Shown here piece after piece: positions 1 through 8,180 of a DNA stretch of 64,000 bases. The first letter of the stretch is position 1, and each line of letters starts with the position of its first letter. This DNA comes from Haloplanus litoreus (GTDB lineage Archaea; Halobacteriota; Halobacteria; Halobacteriales; Haloferacaceae), in assembly GCF_042677945.1 (NCBI RefSeq), contig NZ_JBHUDN010000019.1; one strand, written 5' to 3'. The position numbers and the translations under genes were made by a program. The notes beneath the pieces are model-generated. The model was not told the DNA's origin. It was given only the letters and a program-made list of their open reading frames with translations, and did not search any database.

Positions 1-357
1 TCAGACGGCCTCGTCGGTGGCGCCGCCGGGGTCGTACCCCGAGTAGCGCAGGAGTTCGGCGGCGCGATCCGGTTTGGCGAGAAACACCTCACAGCGATCC
101 GGGAGGTCGGTTTCGGTGACGCTCGGGGGGAGGCCGAGCGTGCCGGAGGGGACGCCCTCCTCGCCGAGCACCGGGAAGTGGCGCCCATCGAGTTTCATCA
201 CGAGGGGGGCGTCGAGGCGTTCGACGCCCTCGCCCGTGGCGTACAGGCGTTCGTTCATCCGTTCGTGGTCCGTCCGGTGGATGACGGCGTGGTCGCCGTC
301 GTGGGGCTGGACGTACAGCCGTCCCAGGTAGTAGCCGGCGGAGAACTCTTCGAACAT
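1..357 (-). CDS. Haloarchaeal DUF5802-like small protein
   Basis: A complete 118-residue acidic soluble protein starting MFEEFSAGYYLGRLYV. It has no signal peptide, membrane segment or catalytic motif that I can see. The sequence resembles a small family found only in Halobacteria (DUF5802, named from memory); its function is unknown. It is transcribed leftwards from its own promoter: a TATA-like cttata lies about 35 nt upstream, with a perfect palindrome between it and the start codon, so it is probably repressor-controlled. The stop codon lies on the first bases of the window, so the gene is complete. Confidence 0.8.
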   Translation of the reverse strand: MFEEFSAGYYLGRLYVQPHDGDHAVIHRTDHERMNERLYATGEGVERLDAPLVMKLDGRHFPVLGEEGVPSGTLGLPPSVTETDLPDRCEVFLAKPDRAAELLRYSGYDPGGATDEAV

Positions 358-373
358 GCGATTCGGTACACGT

Positions 374-396
374 TACCATGCGACATGGTATAAGTC
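374..396 (-). promoter_or_regulatory. Promoter with palindromic operator upstream of the DUF5802 gene
   Basis: TACCATGCGACATGGTA (374-390) is a perfect inverted repeat: two 7-bp arms around CGA. On the minus strand it directly follows a TATA-like element (cttata, 396-391) and precedes the start codon at 357. A dyad between TATA box and start is a classic archaeal repressor site. The regulator is unknown. Confidence 0.5.
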
Positions 397-433
397 TTGT
401 CGGCAGGATTTATCACGAACCGCTCGCGGCCCG

Positions 434-700
434 CTAGCGGCGGTTCTTCATGGACCAGACGGCGACCAGTCCGAGGATGACCGCGGGGATCATCGGCAGG
501 ACGAGCATGGCCGTCCGGTAGTGTGCGCCGAGGACGCTCCCGCCGGCGGGCCAGAGATACACCGATCCGGGAATCACGAGGACGGCGAGGACGACGGCGG
601 CGACCAGCACCCACCCCGCCCAGCCGACGTCGGCGGGTTCGTCGTCGGGGTCCGGTGTATCCCCGCGCGGGTCGACGACCGGACCGCCGTCAGCGCTCAC
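434..700 (-). CDS. Small two-helix membrane protein
   Basis: An 88-residue protein with a charged, Asp/Pro-rich N-terminus of about 25 residues. Two hydrophobic segments follow (about 27-48 and 63-82), and it ends in a basic KNRR tail, suggesting a helical hairpin in the cytoplasmic membrane. I do not recognise the family. Its start overlaps the end of the upstream reductase gene by 11 nt on the same strand, so the two are probably co-transcribed and translationally coupled. The stop lies inside the palindrome CCGCTAGCGG. Confidence 0.7.
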   Translation of the reverse strand: MSADGGPVVDPRGDTPDPDDEPADVGWAGWVLVAAVVLAVLVIPGSVYLWPAGGSVLGAHYRTAMLVLPMIPAVILGLVAVWSMKNRR

Positions 701-1730
701 TGTCCGGAACGACGACGACTTTGCCGAATCCCTCGCGGTTCTCCAGGCGTTCGTGGGCGCGGGCGGCCTCGCTCATCGGGAGGACCTCGCGGATTCGTGG
801 CTCGAAGGTGCCGTCCCAGACGAGTTCGAGGACGTCGTCGACCTGTCCGGGGGTGGCCATCGTCGAGCCGATCACCTCCAGTTGGTTCCAGAAGATGCGG
901 TTGATGTCAGTCTCGGGGTTCGGACCGGTCGTCGCACCACAGGTGACCAGACGGCCGCCCTTCGCGAGGCTCTTCAGTGAGTCCCGCCACGTCGCCGCGC
1001 CGACGTGGTCGACGACGACGTCGACCCCGCGGCCGTCGGTCAGCGAGCGGAGTTCGCTCGCGAAGTCGTCGCTCTCGTAGTTGATGGTGTGGTCGGCGCC
1101 GAGGTCCGCCGCGGCCGCGAGTTTCTCGTCGGTGCTGGCGGTGGCGAACACGTCGGCACCGAGGTAGTCGGCGATCTGAACGGCTGCGTGCCCGACGCCG
1201 CCCGAGGCGCCGAGGACGAGGACGGACTCGCCGGGGCCGAGGGCGGCGCGGTCGACCAGCATCCGCCACGCGGTGCCGAAGACGAGCGAGGCCGACCCCG
1301 CGACCGTCCAGTCGACGCCCTCGGGAACGGACACGAGGTTGTCCTCGGGGACCGCGAACTCCTCGGCGTGGACGCCGGGGACGTGTTCGCCGATGATGTG
1401 GAAGGAGACGCACATGGAGGGGTCGCCGTGGCGGCAGAACTCGCAGTCGCCGCAGGCGACGCCGGCGGTGACGGTCACACGGTCGCCGGGTTCGAATCGG
1501 GTTACGTCGGGGCCGACTTCGCGGACCACACCCGCGGCGTCGCTCCCGGGGACGTGGGGCATCTCCAGGTCGATGCCGGGCAGTCCCCGGCGCGTCCACA
1601 CGTCGAGGTGGTTGAGGGCGCCGGCCTTCACGTCGACGCGAACCTCGTCCCGCCCCACCTCGGGGTCGGGGACCTCGCCGTACTCGAGTACGTCGGCATC
1701 GCCGTGTTTCGCGAAGTGGACCGCTTGCAT
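690..1730 (-). CDS. Zinc-dependent alcohol dehydrogenase-like (MDR) oxidoreductase
   Basis: A 346-residue medium-chain dehydrogenase/reductase, probably an NAD(P)H-dependent alcohol dehydrogenase or quinone reductase-type enzyme. The N-terminal GroES-like domain contains HVPGSDAAGVV and the four-Cys structural zinc lobe (ACGDCEFCRHGDPSMC). The Rossmann domain carries the nucleotide loop VLGASGGVGHAAVQ. I chose the start at MQAVHFAKHGDADVLEYGEV because it matches the family N-terminus; the longer upstream reading frame is Arg-rich and runs antisense to other features. Substrate is not deducible. The gene overlaps the following small membrane-protein gene. Confidence 0.88.
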   Translation of the reverse strand: MQAVHFAKHGDADVLEYGEVPDPEVGRDEVRVDVKAGALNHLDVWTRRGLPGIDLEMPHVPGSDAAGVVREVGPDVTRFEPGDRVTVTAGVACGDCEFCRHGDPSMCVSFHIIGEHVPGVHAEEFAVPEDNLVSVPEGVDWTVAGSASLVFGTAWRMLVDRAALGPGESVLVLGASGGVGHAAVQIADYLGADVFATASTDEKLAAAADLGADHTINYESDDFASELRSLTDGRGVDVVVDHVGAATWRDSLKSLAKGGRLVTCGATTGPNPETDINRIFWNQLEVIGSTMATPGQVDDVLELVWDGTFEPRIREVLPMSEAARAHERLENREGFGKVVVVPDSER

Positions 1731-1777
1731 ACCCGATGGAACCACGGCGACCGACAAAACGCTGTGGTTCGGCGGAC

Positions 1778-1936
1778 TCACCCGCTGGTCGTGTTCGTGC
1801 TCCCACACTCGGGACAGCGCGTGAGCGACCCGAGCGACGGGTGCGTCGCCGTCTCCCAGTCGTCGCTTCCGGGCGGCGCCGTGAATCCACACTCGTAACA
1901 CGTCACGCGAGTCGCGGTGGTGGCATCGTCGACCAT
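1778..1936 (-). CDS. Short zinc-ribbon protein
   Basis: A 52-residue protein starting MVDDATTATRVTCYECGF. Two CxxC knuckles (CYEC near residue 12, CPEC near residue 44) are spaced as in a rubredoxin-like zinc ribbon, so it probably binds one Zn. Such tiny zinc-finger proteins are numerous in Halobacteria and mostly uncharacterised. The methionine at 1936 was preferred over a longer start at 2005, because the added N-terminus is Arg-rich and lies in the divergent intergenic region. Confidence 0.7.
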   Translation of the reverse strand: MVDDATTATRVTCYECGFTAPPGSDDWETATHPSLGSLTRCPECGSTNTTSG

Positions 1937-2037
1937 ACGCGCGGCTACGGTGCGGGCGTCCAAAGGTGTTACTCGGCCGACGTGACCGCGCGGCCGATCG
2001 GGCACGGCTTTTGTGGACGGCTCCCGAACGCTCGCGC

Positions 2038-2604
2038 ATGGGCGACGACCACGACCACGGACACGAACATCACGGGGAGGACGACGACCACGACCACGGA
2101 CACGGTCACCACCACCACGACGTCGAGACGCTCGGCGCCGCGATACTGACCGTCACCACGTCGCGTACGCTCGACGACGACCCGGCGGGCGACGCCATCG
2201 TCGCCGCGTTCGAGAACGCGGGCCACGACGTCGTCACCCGGGAACTCGTCGGCGACGACTACGACCGGGTCCAATCCGCCCTGAACAACCTCGCGGGCCG
2301 CGGGGACGTGGACGCCGTCGTCAGCACGGGGGGAACGGGTGTGACGCCGGACGACGTGACCGTCGAGGCGGCCCGCCCGCTGTTCGAGAAGTCGCTCCCG
2401 GGCTTCGGCGAACTGTTCCGGCGCCTCTCCTACGAGGAGATCGGGACGAAAGTCGTGGGCACGCGGGCCGTCGCCGGCGTCGCCGACGGAACGCCCGTCT
2501 TCTGCCTGCCGGGGAGCGAGAACGCGGCGACGCTGGGCGCCGAGGAGATCATCGTCCCCGAGGCCGGTCACCTGTCGGGGCTGGCGAGTCGGGACGAGGA
2601 TTGA
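2038..2604 (+). CDS. moaB: MoaB/MogA-type molybdopterin adenylyltransferase with His-rich N-terminus
   Basis: A 188-residue protein of the MoaB/Mog fold, which adenylylates molybdopterin before MoeA inserts molybdate. The family signature STGGTGVTPDDVT lies near residues 99-111 and the conserved CLPGSENA near 159. Residues 2-28 form an unusual extension of His and Asp/Glu (HDHGHEHHG, HGHGHHHH), encoded partly by a 22-nt direct repeat. It may bind Ni, Zn or Co, or be a disordered tail. Two moeA genes lie near the far end of the window (59655-62787), so the pathway is represented but dispersed. Confidence 0.88.
   Translation: MGDDHDHGHEHHGEDDDHDHGHGHHHHDVETLGAAILTVTTSRTLDDDPAGDAIVAAFENAGHDVVTRELVGDDYDRVQSALNNLAGRGDVDAVVSTGGTGVTPDDVTVEAARPLFEKSLPGFGELFRRLSYEEIGTKVVGTRAVAGVADGTPVFCLPGSENAATLGAEEIIVPEAGHLSGLASRDED
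2044..2104 (+). repeat. Direct repeat coding the His/Asp-rich leader of MoaB
   Basis: Two identical 22-nt stretches (2044-2065 and 2083-2104) encode successive DDHDHGH-type blocks at the MoaB N-terminus. This is recent slippage or duplication growth of a metal-binding-like tail. Confidence 0.7.
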
Positions 2605-2666
2605 ACGAGCTACCCGTCTGGGAGTTGGCGTCAGGGTTTAAGTCCCCGGGCGGATAGGGGGTTCAC

Positions 2667-4427
2667 ATGAGTCAACAGGAACCAGAGCGAACGGAGTCCG
2701 AGTCCGAGTCCGCGGAACCCTACCCCGGAGGCAAGGACCCGGATCTCCGCAGCAGCGAAGTGACCGAAGGGCGGGACCGCGCCCCCCACCGGTCGATGTT
2801 CCGCGCGATGGGCTTCGACGACGAGGACCTCTCGTCGCCGATGGTGGGCGTCCCCAACCCCGCCGCGGACATCACACCGTGTAACGTCCACCTCGACGAG
2901 GTGGCCGAGTCGGCCATCGACGGCATCGACGAGGCGGGCGGCATGCCCATCGAGTTCGGCACGATCACCATCTCCGACGCCATCTCGATGGGGACCGAGG
3001 GAATGAAATCCTCGCTGATCTCCCGCGAGGTCATCGCGGATTCGGTCGAACTCGTCTCTTTCGGCGAACGAATGGACGCTCTCGTCACCATCGGCGGCTG
3101 TGACAAGAACATGCCCGGGATGATGATGGCCTCCATCCGGACCGACCTGCCCTCGGTCTTCCTCTACGGCGGGTCGATCATGCCCGGCGAACACGAGGGT
3201 CGTGAGGTCACCATCCAGAACGTCTTCGAGGGCGTCGGCGCCGTCGCGTCCGGCGATATGAGCGACGACGAACTCGACGATCTCGAACGGCACGCTTGCC
3301 CCGGTGCCGGCTCCTGTGGTGGGATGTTCACCGCCAACACGATGGCCTCGATCAGCGAGGCCATCGGCTTCGCCCCCCTCGGCTCCGCCTCCCCGCCCGC
3401 CGAGGACGAGGCCCGCTACGAGGTGGCCCGCGAGACGGGCGAACTCGTCGTCGACGTGATCGAGGCGGACCGCAAGCCCTCCGATTTCCTCTCGAAGGAA
3501 TCCTTCGAGAACGCCATCGCCCTCCAAGTCGCGATCGGTGGCTCGACCAACGCCGTCCTCCACCTGCCGGCGATGGCGGCCGAGGCGGGCGTCGACCTCG
3601 ACCTCGAGGACTTCAACCGCATCAGCGAGCGGACGCCCAAGATCGCCAACCTCCAGCCCGGCGGCGAGCGCGTGATGAACGACCTCCACGAGGTCGGCGG
3701 CGTACCGGTCGTCCTCCGCGAACTGCTCGAAGCGGACCTGCTCCACGGCGACGCGCTCACCGTGACGGGCGAGACGATAGCCGAGGCCATCGAGCGCTAC
3801 GACCCACCCGCCGTCGCGGAGCTGGACGTCGACTTCCTGCACACTGTCGACGACCCGATCCACGAGCGCGGCGCCATCCGCATCCTCTCCGGTAACCTCG
3901 CCCCCGAGGGGGCCGTCATCAAGATCACCGGCGAGGACCACCTCCACCACGAGGGCCCCGTCCGAATCTTCGACGAGGAGGAAAACGCCATGGAGTACGT
4001 TCAGGAGGGGCACGTCGAGTCCGGCGACGTGATCGGGATCCGGAACGAGGGTCCCCGCGGCGGCCCGGGCATGCGCGAGATGCTCGGCGTCACGAGCGCC
4101 GTCGCCGGCCAGGGTCACGCCGAAGACGTGGCGCTGTTCACAGACGGGCGGTTCTCCGGTGCGACTCGCGGCTTCTCCATCGGCCACGTCGCCCCCGAGG
4201 CGTTCGTCGGCGGTCCCATCGCGGCGCTCGAAGACGGCGACGTGATCACCATCGACATCGACAACCACGAACTCTCGGTGGACCTCTCCGACGAAGAGAT
4301 TGAGGAGCGCCTCGCGGACTACGACCCCGAACCGAGCTACACCTCGGGCGTCCTCGCGAAGTACGGCCAGATGTTCGGCTCGGCGGCCAACGGCGCGGTG
4401 ACGAATCCCAGCGCGAAGCAGGACTGA
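2667..4427 (+). CDS. ilvD: Dihydroxy-acid dehydratase
   Basis: IlvD (586 residues, usual length) converts 2,3-dihydroxy-isovalerate or -methylvalerate to the 2-keto acids of valine and isoleucine synthesis. Conserved Fe-S cluster cysteines are visible in TPCNVH (near 73), GGCDKNMPG (near 146) and CPGAGSCGGMFTANTM (near 211-226). The C-terminal part has GRFSGATRGFSIGHVAPEA. A TATA-like tttaag (2637-2642) lies about 28 nt before the ATG, suggesting a leaderless mRNA. It is monocistronic and convergent with the carotenoid fusion gene. Part of its 3' end is duplicated downstream. Confidence 0.97.
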   Translation: MSQQEPERTESESESAEPYPGGKDPDLRSSEVTEGRDRAPHRSMFRAMGFDDEDLSSPMVGVPNPAADITPCNVHLDEVAESAIDGIDEAGGMPIEFGTITISDAISMGTEGMKSSLISREVIADSVELVSFGERMDALVTIGGCDKNMPGMMMASIRTDLPSVFLYGGSIMPGEHEGREVTIQNVFEGVGAVASGDMSDDELDDLERHACPGAGSCGGMFTANTMASISEAIGFAPLGSASPPAEDEARYEVARETGELVVDVIEADRKPSDFLSKESFENAIALQVAIGGSTNAVLHLPAMAAEAGVDLDLEDFNRISERTPKIANLQPGGERVMNDLHEVGGVPVVLRELLEADLLHGDALTVTGETIAEAIERYDPPAVAELDVDFLHTVDDPIHERGAIRILSGNLAPEGAVIKITGEDHLHHEGPVRIFDEEENAMEYVQEGHVESGDVIGIRNEGPRGGPGMREMLGVTSAVAGQGHAEDVALFTDGRFSGATRGFSIGHVAPEAFVGGPIAALEDGDVITIDIDNHELSVDLSDEEIEERLADYDPEPSYTSGVLAKYGQMFGSAANGAVTNPSAKQD

Positions 4428-4573
4428 TCGGGACTGCTGGCTCGCTCCGCTCGCCAGCAGATCGGGGTCCTCCAGCGTTTGCGACGAGTGGTCGCGACCG
4501 GGAAGGGCGACCCGCGGACGGAAACGGTGGAACTGGCGCGGTGACGACCCCCGGCGCGAAGCGGGACTAGTCG
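4392..4573 (+). repeat. Duplicated 3' end of ilvD
   Basis: The last 36 nt of ilvD plus three bases (4392-4430) recur at 4535-4573 with 6 mismatches in 39. The second copy would read GAVTTPGAKRD-stop, compared with GAVTNPSAKQD-stop in ilvD. Its TAG shares CTAG with the stop of the convergent downstream gene. This looks like a duplication or insertion scar of about 143 bp. Confidence 0.75.
4434..4460. terminator. Hairpin between convergent genes
   Basis: CTGCTGGC and GCCAGCAG form a perfect 8-bp stem around an 11-nt loop, just past the ilvD stop and upstream of the convergent gene's stop. No T-run follows. It could act as a bidirectional terminator or mRNA 3' stabiliser. Confidence 0.45.
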
Positions 4574-5730
4574 TCCAGCAGTCCGCGCAACGTTTCGTGG
4601 ACGCCGACGACCATCGTCGGCACGACGAGCATGAACAGGTGTTCCTCCAGCGGAATCCCCAGCAGATCGATCCCCGTCCGCATCGGGATGGCGAACACGC
4701 CGACTTCGAGCGTGTACCAGTCCCACACGTAGGCGGCGGGGTAGAGCACGGCGACGGTCCGCGCGGCGGCCCACACGGCGCCGGCGCGCACGACCAGTGC
4801 AACGGCGGCCGTTCCCCACAGCACCTCCGTGGCGAGGTAGGTGTACGGTCCGAAGGCGGTGATGTCGGGCAGGGAGAGACCGGCGAACGGCCGGAACCAC
4901 ACGGCGACGACGAGGAGCGCGAAGAAGAGATAGGAGGCACGCACGAGGAGCATCGTCGCCAGTTCGGCGTCGGCCCGGCGGGCGATCAGGGAGACGGCGA
5001 CGAAGGGAACGACGGCGAGCGCCGAGCCACGGGGCACGACGCCGGTGGCCGACAGGGCGAGGACGGCAACCATGCCCGCACCCATGAGCGTCCCGGCGAC
5101 GCGGCGGGCACCCTCGCGGCCGACGACGACGGCGACGGTCCGCTTGTCGACCGAGCGGTCGTAGTCGTAGTCGGTGGCGTCGTCGACGACTTTGATCCCC
5201 GCGAGGACCGTCACGAAGACGGCGGCGAAGGCGAGGGCGGCCGTCGATAGCGTCCGAGCCTGCACGTAGTAGCCGCCGAGGAGGGCAAAGCCGATACCGA
5301 CCGGGTAGCCGAGCGTCGCACCGACGGGGGTGGTGTCCAACTGTGGCGCGTGGAGGACGGCGACCACCCATCCCGGGAGGGCGATGACGGCCGCGACGGG
5401 GTCGACGAAGACTGCGAGCGCAACGACGCCGGCGAAAAACAGCGTTGTCGACCCGAAGAGCACGAGGTGACAGCCCCGCCGCGTCAGCGGGTGGTCGTCG
5501 TCCTCGCCACGGTGGTGGAAGTCGACGAGGCCGTCCTTGACGTGAGCGGTGTAGAGGGCCGTGAAGGCGACGGCGAGGTGGAGACCGGCGAGGCGGGGCG
5601 ATCCGACCCCCCCGAGGACGGCGCCGAACCCCGAGGCGGCGAGCGGCGGCGCCATGAAGACCGGGTGGACCTGCGAGGCGACGGCGTCGAGGGTCGCTCG
5701 GGGGCCGGAGCCGTGCCGGGCGATGGCCAT
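4567..5730 (-). CDS. UbiA-like prenyltransferase / lycopene cyclase-domain fusion
   Basis: A 387-residue polytopic membrane protein. Residues about 1-270 look like a UbiA-type prenyltransferase: an Asp-rich stretch HVKDGLVDFHHRGEDD and a second motif DDATDYDYDRSVDKRT typical of Mg-diphosphate binding. The C-terminal part (about 275-387) ends in PMRTGIDLLGIPLEEHLF, the signature of the archaeal/CrtYc-d lycopene cyclase domain. Roles in lycopene elongation or cyclisation for bacterioruberin or retinal are plausible; substrate is not provable. The start MAIARHG was chosen because a minus-strand TATA (agtatatgg, 5764-5756) lies about 28 nt before it. Confidence 0.75.
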   Translation of the reverse strand: MAIARHGSGPRATLDAVASQVHPVFMAPPLAASGFGAVLGGVGSPRLAGLHLAVAFTALYTAHVKDGLVDFHHRGEDDDHPLTRRGCHLVLFGSTTLFFAGVVALAVFVDPVAAVIALPGWVVAVLHAPQLDTTPVGATLGYPVGIGFALLGGYYVQARTLSTAALAFAAVFVTVLAGIKVVDDATDYDYDRSVDKRTVAVVVGREGARRVAGTLMGAGMVAVLALSATGVVPRGSALAVVPFVAVSLIARRADAELATMLLVRASYLFFALLVVAVWFRPFAGLSLPDITAFGPYTYLATEVLWGTAAVALVVRAGAVWAAARTVAVLYPAAYVWDWYTLEVGVFAIPMRTGIDLLGIPLEEHLFMLVVPTMVVGVHETLRGLLDD

Positions 5731-5755
5731 GCGAGTGTGAGTACGTCCCACACCA

Positions 5756-5786
5756 CCATATACTGCAGGCCGATGTCGACAGCTTA
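5756..5786. promoter_or_regulatory. Divergent leaderless promoters
   Basis: A minus-strand TATA element (agtatatgg, 5764-5756) sits about 28 nt before the carotenoid fusion start at 5730. A plus-strand ctta element (5783-5786) sits about 30 nt before the CoA-transferase ATG at 5814. Both spacings fit leaderless transcripts. Confidence 0.5.
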
Positions 5787-5813
5787 TCCCACCCCCGACC
5801 GTACCGCCCGGCC

Positions 5814-7031
5814 ATGACCGCACGCGAACGACAGGGACCGCTCGACGGCCTGCGGGTCGTCGACTGTTCGGGCATGATCGCCGGGGGCTTCGCCACGACG
5901 CAGTTGGCCGACTTCGGCGCGGACGTGATCAAGGTCGAACACCCCGAGGGAACCGATCCGCTCCGCGAGTGGCCACCCTACGACGAGGGGGTGTCGCTCT
6001 GGTGGAAATCCATCGGTCGGAACAAGCGGTGTGTGACGCTCGATTTGAGTACCGCCGAGGGGAGCGCACTCCTCCTCGACCTGATCGCCGACGCGGACGT
6101 GCTCTTCGAGAACTTCCGCCCGGGGACGATGGAGAAGTGGGGACTGGGTCCCGAACGACTCCACGAGGAGAATCCGGGCCTGATCGTCGTCCGGCAGTCG
6201 GGATACGGCCAGACGGGTCCCCGGGCGGAGAAACCCGGTTTCGGCACCGTCGCGGAGGGGATCACGAACTGGGCGCACGTCAACGGCTTCCCGGACAGTA
6301 AACCGCTCCTGCCGCCGATCAGCCTCGGGGACCTCACCGCCGCGAGCTTCGCCGTACAGGGGGTCATGTTCGCCGTTTTCGAACGCGACGTCGGGCGGGC
6401 GGGCGGGAGCGGCGAGGGACAGGTGATCGACATGAGCCTCTACGAACCCCTCTTCCGGCTCTTCCTGTCGGAGGTGGAGGCGTACGACAGGCTGGGTGAA
6501 GTACGGGAGCGGATCGGCAACCACCACGAGAACGCGGCGCCGCGGAACGTCTACGAGACGACCGACGGCTACATGACGCTCTCGGCGTCCGCCCAGTCCA
6601 TCTTCGAGAACGTGGCCGACGCCATCGGCCGCCCGGACATCGTCGACGACCCGCGCTTTGTCGACAACGAGAGCCGCGTCGAACACGCCGACGAACTCGA
6701 CGAGATCATCGAGGGGTGGACGCGCGAGCGCTCGACCGAGGCGGCCATCGAGGCGATGGAGGCCGCAGACGCCATCGCGGGCCCCGTCTACGACATGGCC
6801 GACATCTTCGAGGACGAACAGTACGCGGCCCGAAACGACATCGTCGAGGTCGAGGACCCCGACCTCGGATCGCTGAAGACGGCGGCGCCGGTGCCGCGGT
6901 TCACGCGTACACCCGGCGCCGTCGAACACGCCGGCCCCGGCCACGGGCAACACAACGACGAGGTGTTCCTGGAGGAGGTCGGACTGACCGAAGCGGAGTA
7001 CGAACGCCTCCGCGAGGCGGGTGTGATCTGA
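5814..7031 (+). CDS. CaiB/BaiF (class III) CoA-transferase
   Basis: A 405-residue CoA-transferase of the formyl-CoA/succinyl-CoA transferase family. The N-terminus has the family pattern GLRVVDCSGMIAGGFATTQL then LADFGADVIKVEHPEGTDPLR. The catalytic aspartate that carries the acyl anhydride is expected at D206 in VIDMSLYEPLFRLF. A C-terminal GPVYDMADIFEDEQY segment is also typical. Its TGA overlaps the ATG of the next gene by one base, so the two enzymes likely act together on a CoA-activated hydroxy acid. Homologues handle mesaconate, malate, citramalate or carnitine; I cannot choose among them. Confidence 0.9.
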   Translation: MTARERQGPLDGLRVVDCSGMIAGGFATTQLADFGADVIKVEHPEGTDPLREWPPYDEGVSLWWKSIGRNKRCVTLDLSTAEGSALLLDLIADADVLFENFRPGTMEKWGLGPERLHEENPGLIVVRQSGYGQTGPRAEKPGFGTVAEGITNWAHVNGFPDSKPLLPPISLGDLTAASFAVQGVMFAVFERDVGRAGGSGEGQVIDMSLYEPLFRLFLSEVEAYDRLGEVRERIGNHHENAAPRNVYETTDGYMTLSASAQSIFENVADAIGRPDIVDDPRFVDNESRVEHADELDEIIEGWTRERSTEAAIEAMEAADAIAGPVYDMADIFEDEQYAARNDIVEVEDPDLGSLKTAAPVPRFTRTPGAVEHAGPGHGQHNDEVFLEEVGLTEAEYERLREAGVI

Positions 7032-8134
7032 TGACGGTCACGCTCCGCGACGTGACGATCCGTGAGGGCGCCCAGATGCCCGGCCGGGAGTACGACGTCG
7101 AGGCACGGGTGGCCGCCGGACGGGCGCTCGACCGACTCGGCCTCGACGCGATTCAGGCCGGCTTCCCCGCAGTCGGCGAGACGGACCGTGCTGCCATCCG
7201 CCGACTCGCCGGTGAAACCGACGCGAGCGTCGTCGGTATCGCCCGAGCCAGAACCGCGGACGTAGACGCCGCGCTCGACGCCTCGGCGGACGTGATCGAG
7301 GTGTTCGTCCCCACCTCGGACCGGCACCTCGAACACGTCCTCGGGAAGTCCCGCGAGGAGATGGTGGCGATGACGGGCGAGGCGCTCGACCGGGCACGGG
7401 ACGGGAGTGTCGCCGTCCACCTGACCCTCGTTGACGGTTTCCGGACCGACCCCGCCCAGCTCGCGGCGGTCTTCGACGCGTTCCCGTCGGTGCCGACGAT
7501 CACCGTCGCGGACACGGTTGGTGCGCGGACGCCGGACCACGTGCGGGAACTCGTGGCCGACCTGCGGGCTCGCGGCGTCGACGGCGACCGACTCGGCGTG
7601 CACTTCCACGACGACCTGGGGGTCGCGACGGCGAACACGCTGGCGGCGGTTGATGCCGGCGCGACGACGGCGGACGTGAGCGTGGCGTCGCTCGGCGAAC
7701 GGGCCGGTAACGCGGCGCTCGAACGGGTGGTAGTGGCCAACGCCGTGGACGGCGACGGTGACGGGGCCGACTTCGACCTCGACCGGTCGGCGCTCGTCCC
7801 GGCGTGTCGGGCGACCCTGGACGCGCTGGGCGAGTCGGTCGACCCGCGGACGCCGGTCCTCGGCGAGGCGGTGACGACCCACGAAGCGGGCATCCACACC
7901 GCCGCGATGCTCCACGACCCGGGGACGTTCGAACCGTACGATCCCGCGACCTTCGGCGGCGAACGCCGTCTCGTCTTCGGCCCGGGGAGCGGTCGGGGGA
8001 GCGCCCGCGCACTCCTCGAACGTGCGGGGATCGACCCGACCGACGAACGGGTGGCCCGCCTGCTCGACCTGCTGGCCGAGCGCGGCCCGATGGACGAGGC
8101 GACGGCGACGACGCTCGTCGACGACGAGTTCTGA
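7031..8134 (+). CDS. DRE-TIM metallolyase family enzyme (isopropylmalate/citramalate synthase-like)
   Basis: A 367-residue TIM-barrel protein related to LeuA, citramalate synthase, homocitrate synthase and HMG-CoA lyase. The metal-binding HxH is visible as VHFHDDLG (H191, H193), followed by GERAGNAALE. The N-terminal signature reads TIREGAQMPG instead of the usual TLRDGEQ, so the metal-ligand Asp is replaced by Glu and the signature Glu by Ala. It is shorter than LeuA and lacks the C-terminal regulatory domain. Translational coupling to the CoA-transferase suggests a shared pathway, for instance aldol cleavage or condensation of a CoA ester. Confidence 0.75.
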   Translation: MTVTLRDVTIREGAQMPGREYDVEARVAAGRALDRLGLDAIQAGFPAVGETDRAAIRRLAGETDASVVGIARARTADVDAALDASADVIEVFVPTSDRHLEHVLGKSREEMVAMTGEALDRARDGSVAVHLTLVDGFRTDPAQLAAVFDAFPSVPTITVADTVGARTPDHVRELVADLRARGVDGDRLGVHFHDDLGVATANTLAAVDAGATTADVSVASLGERAGNAALERVVVANAVDGDGDGADFDLDRSALVPACRATLDALGESVDPRTPVLGEAVTTHEAGIHTAAMLHDPGTFEPYDPATFGGERRLVFGPGSGRGSARALLERAGIDPTDERVARLLDLLAERGPMDEATATTLVDDEF

Positions 8135-8180
8135 GCGGTCACGACAACGTTTTGTCACTCCCGCACGTCGCGTCAGTGGA

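Noticed and set aside
1005..1898. 297-codon plus-strand frame across the zinc dehydrogenase
   Set aside because: Mirror frame of a recognisable gene; no domain, and the opposite strand carries all conserved motifs.
2631..4940. 769-codon open frame on the minus strand across ilvD
   Set aside because: Antisense shadow of the clear ilvD gene; low-complexity content and no family motif, typical of GC-rich DNA.
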